Below are positions 41,069 to 49,972 of a stretch of 64,000 bases of DNA, piece after piece. The stretch lies in assembly GCA_026692665.1 (NCBI GenBank), contig JAPLOF010000060.1:1-64000 (forward strand). Reading direction: 5' to 3'. Within the stretch, counting starts at the first letter, position 1, and each line of letters starts with the position of its first letter. Source of the DNA: Planctomycetota bacterium (GTDB taxonomy: Bacteria > Planctomycetota > UBA1135 > GCA-002686595). The notes below the pieces were generated by a model. It did no database searches. It saw only the letters and a program-made list of their open reading frames with translations, and was not told the origin of the DNA. The position numbers were made by a program, and so were the translations under genes.

Positions 41069-42841
41069 ATGCGCAACCTGCACCTGCTCGGCCTCACCCT
41101 GCTCGCGACCGCCGGCCCCGTCCTGGCCCGCGGCCAGGTCACGGTGTTCCAGGGGGCTCCCGGACAACCCGGGGCCGTCCTGGCGTACGACGAGAGCAGC
41201 GGGGCCCTGGTCGCGTCCCCGGCGGAGCTGGGCGCCGCCGAACTCCTCCCCATCGAAGCGGCCGGGCGCACGGCGCTCGAGGAGTTCCTGCCCGGCAAGC
41301 CGCGTCGGATCGAGGACGTCGGCGGAGCGAGCCGGCTCGCGCTGCCCGACCAGCAGGGATCGCTCTACCACTACGCGCGCGGGCCGGCGGGAGCGCGGGT
41401 GTTCGGCTACTTCGTGGTCACGCGCGCCGGGATGCCGCGCGTCCTCGTCGAGCGCGCTGGCATCGGTGCCGGCACGGCGCAAGACCCGTTCCTCGATCGC
41501 GTCGCGGTCGCTCCGGATGGCCGCGCGCTCCTGTGCGCGACGCGCGCCGAAGCGGGCGGCGACCTGCTCGAGGTGCGCTTCGGCGCGGACCCGATCGAGG
41601 TCGTCGACCGCACCGCGGGCGCCCCGCCGCTGCGCCTCAGCGCGCGCGGGCTGGCACTCACGGCGACGCACGCCTGGGCGCTTTCGGGGCGTGGCCTCCT
41701 GCGCTGCGCGCGGACGCCGACGGCGACGACGCAGCTCGTGAGCTTCGGGACCGAGCCGGCGCCGACTCACTTCCAGGGCGACCTCGTCACGAGCGCGCGC
41801 GGCACCGCGGTCGCGTTCCATGCCGGCGCGTCCGCTCTGCTCCTGCACGCGTGGACGGTGACGAACGACGGGATCGCTCGACGCGCGAGCACGGCCGCGG
41901 GCCCGCATGCGAGCGCCGGCCTGTCGCCCCAGTCCGTCGACGGACCGTACCTGGCCGTGAGCGACGATGGGACCTGGTGCGCCTGGCGCACCGACGGCGT
42001 CCCCTCGCACGAGTGTCTCGTCGCGCGCGCGGCGGCGCCGGTCGGCGAACTGCCGGAAGTGCTCAGCTCGGACGCGCGTTTCCTCGACACGCTCGACGAA
42101 GTCGCGGTCTTCTTCTTCCGCGGGCCGACGCAGCTCTTGTTCGCCGTCGGCGAGCAGGGCGTTCCGACCGCGGCCGGCATCGAGGGAGTCGACGTGTTCC
42201 GCGCGACGCTCGCGCCGGGCACGCCACCGCCGATCGAGAACATGACGGGTTCTTCCGGCGACCTGACCCTGCCGTTCACGGCCGTGCCGCAGTTGAAGCC
42301 GACGCGCTGGGTGCTCACGCCGGATCGCCGTTCGCTCCTCCTCTACGACGAGCAGGGTTCGAGCGGACGCGTGCTCGCCGTCGACACCGCGACGGGCTCG
42401 CTCGTCGACCTGATCCCGGCCGTGAAGTCCTTCGATTGGATCGAGCTGTGCGGCCGCCGCTTCGCCTTCGGCCTCCAGCGCTCGAGCGGCGCGAAGCTCC
42501 ACGAAGTGCATTCGATCCTGGCGGACCTGACCGGCGCGCCCGCGCTGTCCTACGCGAGCCCCGAGACCGAGCCGACCCGGGCGGTGACTTCCCGCGCGGA
42601 CGGCTGGGTCGCCTGGCTGCGGTCCGTGGCCGGCGGCTCGGTGCTGCAGCGCGCGCGCGTGCCGAGCGCGTCGGTCGAGACCTTGGGGCCGCCGGGCCTG
42701 TTCGAGTCCGGCCAGGGTTGGACTCCGGGCGATGCCCAGGCCTTCGGCACGGCCGGCTCCGCGTGGGTCTGGCCGGTGGGCGGCGGGGCCGCGCACGCGT
42801 GGCCGATCGCCGGTCCGTTCCAGATCCTGCCCGGGGCCTGA
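41069..42841 (+). CDS. Secreted protein of unknown function, probably beta-propeller-like
   Basis: The 590-residue protein has a signal peptide (LHLLGLTLLATAGPVLARG). The mature part is beta-rich, with loosely repeated segments of about 45 residues such as RVAVAPDGRALLCATRAEAG, YLAVSDDGTWCAWRTDG and WVLTPDRRSLLLYDEQG. The 'PDGR/DDGTW' turns are typical of WD40-like or TolB-like propellers. I cannot assign a family or ligand. A TATGGT box at 41034-41039 may be its -10, giving a leader of about 22 bases. The gene is divergent from the hybrid kinase regulator across 72 bases. Confidence 0.78.
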   Translation: MRNLHLLGLTLLATAGPVLARGQVTVFQGAPGQPGAVLAYDESSGALVASPAELGAAELLPIEAAGRTALEEFLPGKPRRIEDVGGASRLALPDQQGSLYHYARGPAGARVFGYFVVTRAGMPRVLVERAGIGAGTAQDPFLDRVAVAPDGRALLCATRAEAGGDLLEVRFGADPIEVVDRTAGAPPLRLSARGLALTATHAWALSGRGLLRCARTPTATTQLVSFGTEPAPTHFQGDLVTSARGTAVAFHAGASALLLHAWTVTNDGIARRASTAAGPHASAGLSPQSVDGPYLAVSDDGTWCAWRTDGVPSHECLVARAAAPVGELPEVLSSDARFLDTLDEVAVFFFRGPTQLLFAVGEQGVPTAAGIEGVDVFRATLAPGTPPPIENMTGSSGDLTLPFTAVPQLKPTRWVLTPDRRSLLLYDEQGSSGRVLAVDTATGSLVDLIPAVKSFDWIELCGRRFAFGLQRSSGAKLHEVHSILADLTGAPALSYASPETEPTRAVTSRADGWVAWLRSVAGGSVLQRARVPSASVETLGPPGLFESGQGWTPGDAQAFGTAGSAWVWPVGGGAAHAWPIAGPFQILPGA

Positions 42842-42993
42842 CCGGCCCTGCGGCCGCATTCCGGACGACCTGGAAAATCACCGCCAGGCGCCACGCCAGC
42901 GCGGGGACGACGCTCCTCCCTCGGGAGTCACCCGCCGCACCGACCGCGGCGTACACTCGATTGCAGACCGGAAGAGCCATCCCGAGAGCCCCC

Positions 42994-43836
42994 ATGCGCA
43001 TCCCCTCCTTCGCCCTCCTCGTCCTGACGCTCGGCCTCGCGGCCGCGCCCGGCCAGGCCAGCATCGTCGACGTCGCCCAATCGGGCTTCGGCTTCACGCC
43101 CCAGAACGTGACGATCCAGGTGGGCGACACGGTCCGCTGGAACTGGTCGTCGTTCGCCCACACGGTCACCGAGGGCACGGACGGGCTCATCAACGGGAAC
43201 GAGGCCTGGACCTCGCCGCTGGACGTCCTGAACCCGCAGTTCAGCTTCACGTTCACGCCGGCGTTCGTGGCCGCGAACCCGCGCCCGGGCGGTGTCTACG
43301 ACTACTTCTGCTCGCCGCATTTCCTGGCCGGGATGCGCGGCACGGTCACGGTCAACTCCGATCCGGGCCTGGGATTCTGCTTCGGCGACGGCTCCGCGAC
43401 CGCGTGCCCGTGCGCCAACTCCAGCGCTCCGGGCGCCGGCGCGGGCTGCCTGAACTCGCTCGGGACCGGCGGCAAGCTGGCGGGCTCGGGCAGCGCCAGC
43501 GTCTCGAACGACACGGTCGTCCTCTCCGGGACGGCGATGCCGAACAGCTCCGCGCTCTACTTCCAGGGCACCGCGCAACAGGCGGCCGGCCTGGGCGCCG
43601 TGTTCGGCGACGGCCTGCGCTGCGCCGCCGGTTCGGTGATCCGCCTCGGGACGAAGACGAACGTGTCGGGCGGCTCGACGTACCCCGTCGTCGGCGACCT
43701 CGCGGTCTCGGTCAAGGGCGCCTGCACGGCCGGCGTCACGCGCCACTACCAGGTCTGGTATCGCAACGCCGCGGCCTTCTGCACGGCCTCGACGTTCAAC
43801 CTGTCGAACGGGTACACGCTCGTCTGGCAGGCCTAG
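42994..43836 (+). CDS. Secreted blue-copper (plastocyanin-like) protein fused to the C-terminal cysteine module
   Basis: The 280-residue protein has a signal peptide (IPSFALLVLTLGLAAAPGQA) and a cupredoxin domain to about residue 120. The type 1 copper ligands are all in place: H56 (FAHTV), C106, H109 and M114 (FCSPHFLAGM). The remaining 150 residues are the shared tail module (FCFGDGSATACPCAN, GCLNSLGTGGK, MPNSSALYFQGT, FGDGLRCAAG, WYRNAAAFCTASTFNL). A small electron carrier fused to a surface module suggests redox chemistry held at the cell surface. TACACT at 42952-42957 may be its -10 box. No oxidase or reductase is adjacent. Confidence 0.9.
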   Translation: MRIPSFALLVLTLGLAAAPGQASIVDVAQSGFGFTPQNVTIQVGDTVRWNWSSFAHTVTEGTDGLINGNEAWTSPLDVLNPQFSFTFTPAFVAANPRPGGVYDYFCSPHFLAGMRGTVTVNSDPGLGFCFGDGSATACPCANSSAPGAGAGCLNSLGTGGKLAGSGSASVSNDTVVLSGTAMPNSSALYFQGTAQQAAGLGAVFGDGLRCAAGSVIRLGTKTNVSGGSTYPVVGDLAVSVKGACTAGVTRHYQVWYRNAAAFCTASTFNLSNGYTLVWQA

Positions 43837-43891
43837 GGGCGCGGCGCTCCCGCGCCATCGGCGCTCGCAGGGGCGGGCTCCAGACCGTAGT

Positions 43892-43915
43892 GTCGGCGCG
43901 CGCGAGCGCGCCGAC
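43892..43915 (+). terminator. 10-bp GC hairpin with GCGA tetraloop ending exactly at the next start codon
   Basis: GTCGGCGCGC (43892-43901) pairs perfectly with GCGCGCCGAC (43906-43915) across GCGA. The ATG of the sulfatase-like gene begins at 43916. It could terminate the copper-protein transcript or, as a leader structure, block ribosome access to the next gene. There is no T-run. Confidence 0.5.
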
Positions 43916-45403
43916 ATGCATTTCCGTCCCCGCTTCTGCACCGATCCGGCCGCCGGGCCCCGTCCGCCCCGCCGGACGGAGTGCGAGGCGGAGCGCGGCC
44001 GTCCCGCTCGACCCGCGGCGTACCGCCGATTCCTCCGGGCAGGGCTCGTTGCGGGCCTCTGCGCAGCTTTCGCCGCCTGCCCGTCGAAATCGCCCGTGCC
44101 CACGGGCCCGAACGTCGTCGTCATCGCGATCGACACGCTGCGCGCCGACGCGTTGAGCTCCCAGGGCGGACGCGCGGGTGTCAGTCCGCGGATCGACGCC
44201 TTGGCCGCGTCGGGCGCACGTTTTCGCGCCGCCTTTTCGCACGCGCCCTGGACGCTGCCTTCGTTCTCCTCGCTCTACACGAGTCTGCCGCCGCAGGCGC
44301 ACGGGGCCGGCGGCAACGTGCGTGAGGGCTGGCGTGCGCTGGGCGAAGAGCAGACGACGATCGCGGAGCACTTTCGCGACGCGGGCTGGGCGACGCACGC
44401 GATCGTGAACGTGGACTTCCTGACCGAGCCGTTCGGCACGGCCCAGGGCTTCGACGACGTCGACGCGCGCATCGCCAACGACAACCACGAGGTCCGGCGC
44501 GCCGGGCCCACGACCGACGCGGCGTTGCGTTGGCTCGACGCGCGGCCCGAGCGGCCGTTCTTCCTGCTCGTGCACTACTTCGATCCGCACGCCGAGTACG
44601 ACCCGCCGGCCCCGTGGCGCGCGCGCTTCGCGGCGGAGCCCGATCGCGAGAGCTCCGGCTTCCGCTTCGGGGCCCGCGAACACGTCGTGAACCACCGCAA
44701 CGGGCGCATGCCGCTCGACGCGGCGACGCTCGCTCGCGCGCGGGCTCTCTACGACGGAGAGGTGGCCTACACCGACGACGAGGTCGGGCGCCTGCTCGAC
44801 GGACTCGCGGCGCGCGGCCTCGATGCGCACACGATCGTGGTCCTCACGTCGGACCACGGCGAGGAGTTCGGCGAGCACGGCTCGTGGGAACACGGACACA
44901 CGCACTTCGACGAGTTGCTGCACGTACCGCTCGTGATCCGCGCACCCGGACTGCCGCCGCGCGGCGTGGACGAGCCGGTCGGCCTGATGGACGTGGCTCC
45001 GACCGTGTGCGCGCTGGCCGGGCTCGCCCCGCCGCCATCGTTCCGCGGGCGGGACCTCGCGAGCGCGCTCCGCGACGGCACGCCGCTGCCGCCGCTCGCG
45101 GGCCTCGCCGCGTACGGCAACTTCTGGGGCCCGGCGATCGAGAGCTGGCGCGAGGCGCGCTGGAAACGGATCGACGGCGGGGCCGCGCCGCTGCTCTTCG
45201 ACTGGATCGCGGACCCGCGCGAGCGCGACGAGCGGGCCGCGGCGGAGCCGGCGATCCTCGCGGCCTCGCGAGCAGCCTGTCAGGCGTTCCTCGCTGAACT
45301 CGGCGCCGTGCCCGCGCGGCGCGGCGCGGCGGTGCGGCCCGATTCCAAGGCGCGCGAGCGCCTCGAGAGCGTCGGCTACACCGGCGGGGAGAAGGGACGC
45401 TGA
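43916..45403 (+). CDS. Sulfatase-like hydrolase of the alkaline phosphatase superfamily
   Basis: The 495-residue protein has an unusual Arg/Pro-rich leader of about 38 residues, then a hydrophobic export or lipoprotein-type segment (FLRAGLVAGLCAAFAAC). The hydrolase fold follows: VVVIAIDTLRADALSS, VVLTSDHGEEFGEHGSWEHGH, and a C-terminal LESVGYTGG tail like the hydrolase at 29001. The active site reads HAPWTLPSFSSLYT, so the formylglycine C/S-x-P-x-R signature is missing and Thr precedes Leu-Pro. The start abuts a strong hairpin and has no Shine-Dalgarno, but no other start codon precedes the signal segment. It is probably co-transcribed with the GT-C/TPR gene 59 bases downstream. Confidence 0.85.
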   Translation: MHFRPRFCTDPAAGPRPPRRTECEAERGRPARPAAYRRFLRAGLVAGLCAAFAACPSKSPVPTGPNVVVIAIDTLRADALSSQGGRAGVSPRIDALAASGARFRAAFSHAPWTLPSFSSLYTSLPPQAHGAGGNVREGWRALGEEQTTIAEHFRDAGWATHAIVNVDFLTEPFGTAQGFDDVDARIANDNHEVRRAGPTTDAALRWLDARPERPFFLLVHYFDPHAEYDPPAPWRARFAAEPDRESSGFRFGAREHVVNHRNGRMPLDAATLARARALYDGEVAYTDDEVGRLLDGLAARGLDAHTIVVLTSDHGEEFGEHGSWEHGHTHFDELLHVPLVIRAPGLPPRGVDEPVGLMDVAPTVCALAGLAPPPSFRGRDLASALRDGTPLPPLAGLAAYGNFWGPAIESWREARWKRIDGGAAPLLFDWIADPRERDERAAAEPAILAASRAACQAFLAELGAVPARRGAAVRPDSKARERLESVGYTGGEKGR

Positions 45404-45462
45404 GCGCGCGCAGGGCATCGGATCCGCAGGGTGACGCGGCCCCCGCGGGAAACGCCGCGCCC

Positions 45463-47523
45463 GTGCACGCCCAGGCCGATCCGCGACCGGACATCGATCC
45501 GCGTTCGGCGCGCTGGGCGCTCCTCGCGATCGTCGCGGTCGCGCTCGCGGTGCGCGTCGTCTACGTGCTCCAGTCGCGGGCCAGCCCGCTCTTCGACGCG
45601 CCGCAGATGGACGCGCTGTACCACGTGGAGTGGGCGCGCGCGCTCGTTCGCGGCGAGGACTACCAGCCCGGCCCCTTCTTCCGCGCTCCGGCCTATCCGT
45701 GGTTCCTGGCCGGAATGACCTGGCTCTTCGGCGACAACCTGCTCGCGCCGCGACTCGTGCAGGCCGTGATCGGCGCGGGATCGTGCGCGCTCGTCCATGC
45801 GCTCGGCGCGCGCCTCTTCGACCGCCGCACGGGCCTCGTCTCCGCCGCCATCGCCAGCGTGTACGCGATGCTCGTCTACTTCGAGGGCGAGTTGCTGCTG
45901 CCCGTGCTCGAGATCCCCACCTGTCTCGCGGCCGTGCTCTTCGCCGTGCGTTTCGGCGAGCGCCCGGGGCCGCGCAGGGCCGCGTTCGCCGGCCTCGCGC
46001 TCGGGATCGCAGCGATCGTGCGGCCGAACGTGCTCCTGTGGGGCGTCGTCGTGGGGCTCTGGATCGTCGCGCGCGGCGGCGCACCGCTCGCGCAGCGCCT
46101 GCGCCAGTCCGCTCTGTACGGCCTCGCGACGCTCGTGCCGATCCTGCCGATCACGGCCTACAACGCGATCGTGGGCCGGGACCTCGTGCTCATCAGCACG
46201 CAGGGCGGCGTCAACTTCTGGATCGGCAACAATCCGACGTCCGACGGCAGCACCGCGATCGCGCCGGGAACGCGGCCCGATTGGTGGGGCGGGTTCCACG
46301 ACACGGTCGCGCAGGCCGAGGCCGCGGAAGGTCGCGCGCTGAAGCCCAGCGAGGTGTCGGGATACTACAGCGCGCGCGCCTGGGCCTGGATCGCAAGCGA
46401 ACCAGTCGCCGCCGTGCGCCATCTGGCGTGGAAGCTGTGGCTCTACTGGACCGATCACGAGCTCGGCAACAACCAGGACGAGGTCTACTTCGCGCGCGAG
46501 TTCGGGCCGATCCTGCGCTGGTCTCCCGTCGGCTTCGGACTGGTCGCGCCGCTCGGGATCCTGGGCCTCGTGTTCGCCGCGCGGCGCTGGCGCAGCGTCG
46601 GGCCGGCGTGGCTCTTCGTGCCCGCCTGGTGCGCCAGCGTCGTCGCGTTCTTCGTCTGCGCGCGCTTCCGCATCCCGATGATGCCCGTGCTGGGCGTCTT
46701 CGCGGCGCATGCACTCGTCGTCGGGTGGGCGACGGTCCGCGCGCGACGCTGGCGCGGGCTCGGAGCCGGGTTGGTCGCGCTCGCGGTCCTCGTGGCGCTC
46801 GTGCAGACGGTGCCGCGCCAGGTCGATCGCACGCCGGCCAAGGGGCTGTGGCAATTGGGCGTGATCCGCTTCCAGCGCGGCGACTACGCCGAGGCCGAGC
46901 GCCTGTTCGTCGAGTCGATCGACGCGAACCCGCGCTTCGCGCTGGCGCACCAGGACCTGGGGCTCACGTTCCTCCGTCGAGGGCGGCCGGCCGAGGCGCT
47001 CGCCTCCTGCGAGGACGCCCTGCGCCTCGCGCCCGGGACGGTGGGCGCGCTCCAGGGCCGCGTCGAGGCTCTGTGGGCGCTCGGGCGCGCGGCGGACGCG
47101 GCCGTGGCGGCGCGCGAGTTCGCGCGCGCGGCGCCACTCCTGTGGACCGCGCACTACACGCTGGGACGGGCGCTGCTCGTGCTCGGCCCGGGCGGATACG
47201 CGGAGGGCCGCGCGGCCCTGCAGCGCGCGGTCGAGCGCGCGGCGGGCCCGGACGAGGCGTTCAACGCGCACCTGGTCGCGGCCGAACTCGAGCGCGCCGC
47301 CGGGCGCCCGCGCGAGGCGATCGCGCACTACGACGCGGCGCTCGCGGCGCGCGGCGAGCCCGACGCCGAGGGCTGGTTCTGGAAGTGCCAGACCGCGCGC
47401 CTCGAGACGATCACCGCCGACGGACGGCGGGAAGAGGCGCGTCGCGAAGCTCGCGAGCTCGCTCGACGTTTCGCCGCCGATCCGCGCGCCGCGGCGAGCC
47501 TGCGGACGTTCCTGGACCCCTGA
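45463..47523 (+). CDS. GT-C membrane glycosyltransferase (family 39-like) with C-terminal TPRs
   Basis: The 686-residue protein starts with GTG. The first 450 residues are a polytopic GT-C core: a first helix WALLAIVAVALAVRVVYVL, an acidic first loop (SPLFDAPQMDALYHVEWARAL) and the family-typical RAPAYPWFLAG. Residues from about 470 to the end form TPR units (GLWQLGVIRFQRGDYAEAERL, ALAHQDLGLTFLRRGRPAEA, REAIAHYDAALAARG). It likely transfers sugars from a polyprenyl carrier to exported proteins or glycans, with the TPR part binding acceptors or partners. The acceptor is unknown. It ends before a strong terminator hairpin. Confidence 0.82.
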   Translation: MHAQADPRPDIDPRSARWALLAIVAVALAVRVVYVLQSRASPLFDAPQMDALYHVEWARALVRGEDYQPGPFFRAPAYPWFLAGMTWLFGDNLLAPRLVQAVIGAGSCALVHALGARLFDRRTGLVSAAIASVYAMLVYFEGELLLPVLEIPTCLAAVLFAVRFGERPGPRRAAFAGLALGIAAIVRPNVLLWGVVVGLWIVARGGAPLAQRLRQSALYGLATLVPILPITAYNAIVGRDLVLISTQGGVNFWIGNNPTSDGSTAIAPGTRPDWWGGFHDTVAQAEAAEGRALKPSEVSGYYSARAWAWIASEPVAAVRHLAWKLWLYWTDHELGNNQDEVYFAREFGPILRWSPVGFGLVAPLGILGLVFAARRWRSVGPAWLFVPAWCASVVAFFVCARFRIPMMPVLGVFAAHALVVGWATVRARRWRGLGAGLVALAVLVALVQTVPRQVDRTPAKGLWQLGVIRFQRGDYAEAERLFVESIDANPRFALAHQDLGLTFLRRGRPAEALASCEDALRLAPGTVGALQGRVEALWALGRAADAAVAAREFARAAPLLWTAHYTLGRALLVLGPGGYAEGRAALQRAVERAAGPDEAFNAHLVAAELERAAGRPREAIAHYDAALAARGEPDAEGWFWKCQTARLETITADGRREEARREARELARRFAADPRAAASLRTFLDP

Positions 47524-47552
47524 ACGGTCGCGAAGCCGAGGCCTGAAATAGG

Positions 47553-47590
47553 GAGCGGGCGGTGTCGACGCGCGACACCGCCCGCTCTTT
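47553..47590. terminator. Strong intrinsic terminator hairpin between convergent genes
   Basis: GAGCGGGCGGTGTCG (47553-47567) pairs perfectly over 15 bp with CGACACCGCCCGCTC (47573-47587) across a five-base loop. TTT follows on the plus strand and an AAATA stretch precedes the stem. It lies between the GT-C/TPR gene and the oppositely oriented module protein, and may serve both. Confidence 0.85.
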
Positions 47591-47645
47591 GTGCTCGTTC
47601 AGGCCGCGCGCGTACGCGACGCGCGCGGTCCGAACTCAGGGCCGA

Positions 47646-48971
47646 TCAGAGACCCCAGGCAACTTCGAGACCGTTCGTCAGGTTGAACGTCGAGGCCGTG
47701 CAGAACGCGGCCGCGTTGCGGTACCAGCCCTGGTACGTGCGCGTACCGGGGGCCGTGACGAGACCCTTCAGGTGGACCGAGAGGTCGCCCGCGACCGGGT
47801 AGTTGGCCACGCCCAGGGCGGCGTTCTTCGTGCCGAGACGGACGACCGTGCCGCCCGCGCAACGCTTGCCGTCGCCGAACGCGCCACCGGCGCCGCCGGC
47901 TTGCTGGATCGTGCCTTGGAAGAAGAGCACGCTCGAGTTCGGCGTGTTCGTCGTCGTCAGGACGACCGTGTCGTTCGCGATGCTCGCGACGCCGGTGCCG
48001 GCGATGTTCGCGCCGTTCGTGTTCAGCGAGTTGGCGCAGCCGTTACCCGGCAGGCCGTTGTTCGCGCACGGGCAGGCCGTGCCCGTGCCGTCGCCGAAGC
48101 AGAAGGGCGTGCCGACCGTCGTCGGGCCGCACGCGGTGGCGTACAGCTCGAGGTGGAAGGACGCGAAGGGAATGCCACCGAAGAAGTAGCAGCCGGCCGT
48201 CGTCGGGCCGCCTTCGATGCGGAACTGGTCCAGCGTGCCCATGCCGTTGCCGTCTTCGTTGTAGTTGACGGGGCTGTCCCAGCGCGTGCCGTCGTAGCCG
48301 ATCGAGGCCACGTTCGGGTCACAGGCCATGAACGGACCCGTGCTCGTGCCCGTCGCGGTGGACTTGATGTTCCAACCGAACAGGTTCGTCGGCGACGTGC
48401 CGGCGTACGTGCCGTCGCCGTCGGCCAGCATCGTGAAGGGCGTGCCGCCAGGGCCGGCGAGGTCGACCGTGACGACCCAGCACTGGAGCGTGCCGGCGAC
48501 CGGAGCGGCGGGACCGGTCAGGTTGACCGTGCCCTGGGGCGTGCTGCCGATCAGCGTCGCGCAAGCCGTGTACGACTGGAAGAAGTTCACGGTGTACGTG
48601 CCGAATGTGGCCGTCGTCTGGTCCGTGCAGTACGCGATCTGGACGCCGTCGATGTTGTACGACGTGCGGCAACCCGGGCGCGAGTTGAGGTTCGTCGGGC
48701 TCGACGGGCTCGGAATACGACCTTCGTCGTTGTAGGTGTCACCGGACAGCGCCGAGAAGTACCCCGTGCTGTTCGTGTTGTTGTAGATGATGTCCGCGCC
48801 GATGTTGGCTTGCGACGCCTTGCGGGTCCACGTGTTCGTGGCCGCGTGGAAGACGCCCGCGTCACGGACCGTGCCCGTGATCGGGTGGGCCTTGGAGGGA
48901 ATGGCTTGCTGGGCTTGAGCCGCCGCGCCGAGCGCGACGAGGCCAGCGAGCGTGAGCGAAGAACGAAGCAT
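47646..48971 (-). CDS. Secreted protein with C-terminal cysteine module
   Basis: The 441-residue protein has a signal peptide (LRSSLTLAGLVALGAAAQAQ). An unrecognised beta-rich, Asn/Thr/Gly-rich region of about 270 residues follows, then the clearest copy of the shared tail: FCFGDGTGTACPCANN, GCANSLNTNGAN, TPNSSVLFFQGTIQQAGG, FGDGKRCAGGTVVRLGTK and WYRNAAAFCTASTFNLTNG. The ATG at 48971 has AGGAG six bases upstream; a GTG one codon earlier is less likely. A 12-bp palindrome and a TAGGCT box lie about 40 bases upstream. Expression may be strong given the good ribosome site and the dedicated terminator. Confidence 0.87.
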   Translation of the reverse strand: MLRSSLTLAGLVALGAAAQAQQAIPSKAHPITGTVRDAGVFHAATNTWTRKASQANIGADIIYNNTNSTGYFSALSGDTYNDEGRIPSPSSPTNLNSRPGCRTSYNIDGVQIAYCTDQTTATFGTYTVNFFQSYTACATLIGSTPQGTVNLTGPAAPVAGTLQCWVVTVDLAGPGGTPFTMLADGDGTYAGTSPTNLFGWNIKSTATGTSTGPFMACDPNVASIGYDGTRWDSPVNYNEDGNGMGTLDQFRIEGGPTTAGCYFFGGIPFASFHLELYATACGPTTVGTPFCFGDGTGTACPCANNGLPGNGCANSLNTNGANIAGTGVASIANDTVVLTTTNTPNSSVLFFQGTIQQAGGAGGAFGDGKRCAGGTVVRLGTKNAALGVANYPVAGDLSVHLKGLVTAPGTRTYQGWYRNAAAFCTASTFNLTNGLEVAWGL

Positions 48972-49426
48972 CACGAACTCCTGATGATGGTTGTCGGAAT
49001 CTGAGGAGAGAGCCTAGTACTAGGAATGCGCCGTCCTGCTTCGCCTGCCCAAGACTCCCCACTTCCGCCGAGACGGACAAGGGAATCGAGGTCGGGACTG
49101 ACGGCACCCGGAGCGTTGGACGAAGCCCCCGCAGGGGAAGTTCCATCGCCGAGCATGTGGGAGTGTATCACCCCCGTTCCGGGCCGGGAGGGGGGCTTCG
49201 ACCCGAGAACCGGGGAACTGCACGGTTCCCGGGGGCCGGGGAGGGAAATCGCTTTCCGGGTTGGGAACCTCCTTCCCGATTCCCGGAATCGGGGGCGAGT
49301 CCGGATTCCGCCCATCGAGGGGGCCCCGCCGGCCCGGACGCCGACCCGCCCCCATCCCGAGGGGGCCCGGGCTCGATCCTGGGGCGCGGAGGGGCCGCGG
49401 CCGGTCCCTCCTCGATCCGGGGGTCG
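48972..49426. other. 455-bp intergenic region with palindrome and hairpin
   Basis: No gene is visible. CCTAGTACTAGG (49013-49024) is a perfect 12-bp palindrome 41 bases upstream of the 48971 start. It overlaps a possible minus-strand -10, TAGGCT (49016-49011). An 8-bp hairpin (CCCGATTC 49275-49282, GAATCGGG 49286-49293, three-base loop) lies about 130 bases past the DUF4870 stop and may end that transcript. The rest is G- and C-run-rich sequence. Confidence 0.5.
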
Positions 49427-49804
49427 TCAGAAGAACCGGATCGTCAGCGGGTAGCGGTAGCGCACGCCGTCGCTGGCCTTCAATCCCGCGATCAGCACGA
49501 ACACGAGGTGCGCGATCGGCAGGGCGAGTCCGAGCAGGATCGCCAGCGGGATCCCGATGCAGGACAGGTAGAGCAGGACGATCACGACGCCCCCGACGAT
49601 CGCGGCCAGGAGGAACGTGATCTGGAAGTTGAGGGACTCCTTGGCCTGATCGGCCAGGAACTCGTCCTCGTCGCGCTTGGAGAGCCAGATCACGAGCGGC
49701 GGCAGGAAGTGCCCGAAGCCAACGAGGTAGCCCAGGAGGGTCAAGAGGTGCGCCAACATCGCCCACTGGCGGGACTGCGCGCTCGGGTTCGGATCGACCT
49801 CCAT
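49427..49804 (-). CDS. DUF4870 family small membrane protein
   Basis: The 125-residue protein has the family pattern SRQWAMLAHLLTLLGYLVG, LPPLVIWLSKRDEDEFLADQAKES, ESLNFQITFLLAAIVGGVV, and ends near GVRYRYPLTIRFF. It is predicted to have four membrane helices. The function of the family is unknown. The ATG at 49804 was preferred to a longer frame from 50005 because the extension is low-complexity and overlaps the 15-bp repeats and the neighbouring gene. Confidence 0.9.
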   Translation of the reverse strand: MEVDPNPSAQSRQWAMLAHLLTLLGYLVGFGHFLPPLVIWLSKRDEDEFLADQAKESLNFQITFLLAAIVGGVVIVLLYLSCIGIPLAILLGLALPIAHLVFVLIAGLKASDGVRYRYPLTIRFF

Positions 49805-49912
49805 GGCGGAGAGCAGCGTGTCGCCCGCCCCTCGCCACGTCAACGCCAAGCGCACAAACACGGCCGGAAAGCCATGGATCCGGGGGCCGGCGGAGAACGG
49901 CGCGAGGGCGAC

Positions 49913-49972
49913 CTGCGCGCTCGGAGTTCGCGCGCTCGGAGTTCGCGCGCTCGAATTCAGCGTGCTCGGATT
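49913..49972. repeat. Four tandem copies of a 15-bp unit
   Basis: Units at 49913-49927, 49928-49942, 49943-49957 and 49958-49972 share the core GCGCTCGGAGT with a few substitutions in the last two. The array runs up to the stop codon of the thioredoxin-like gene (49972-49974 on the minus strand). Since 15 bp equals five codons, it may be a slipped remnant of a longer C-terminus. Confidence 0.7.
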
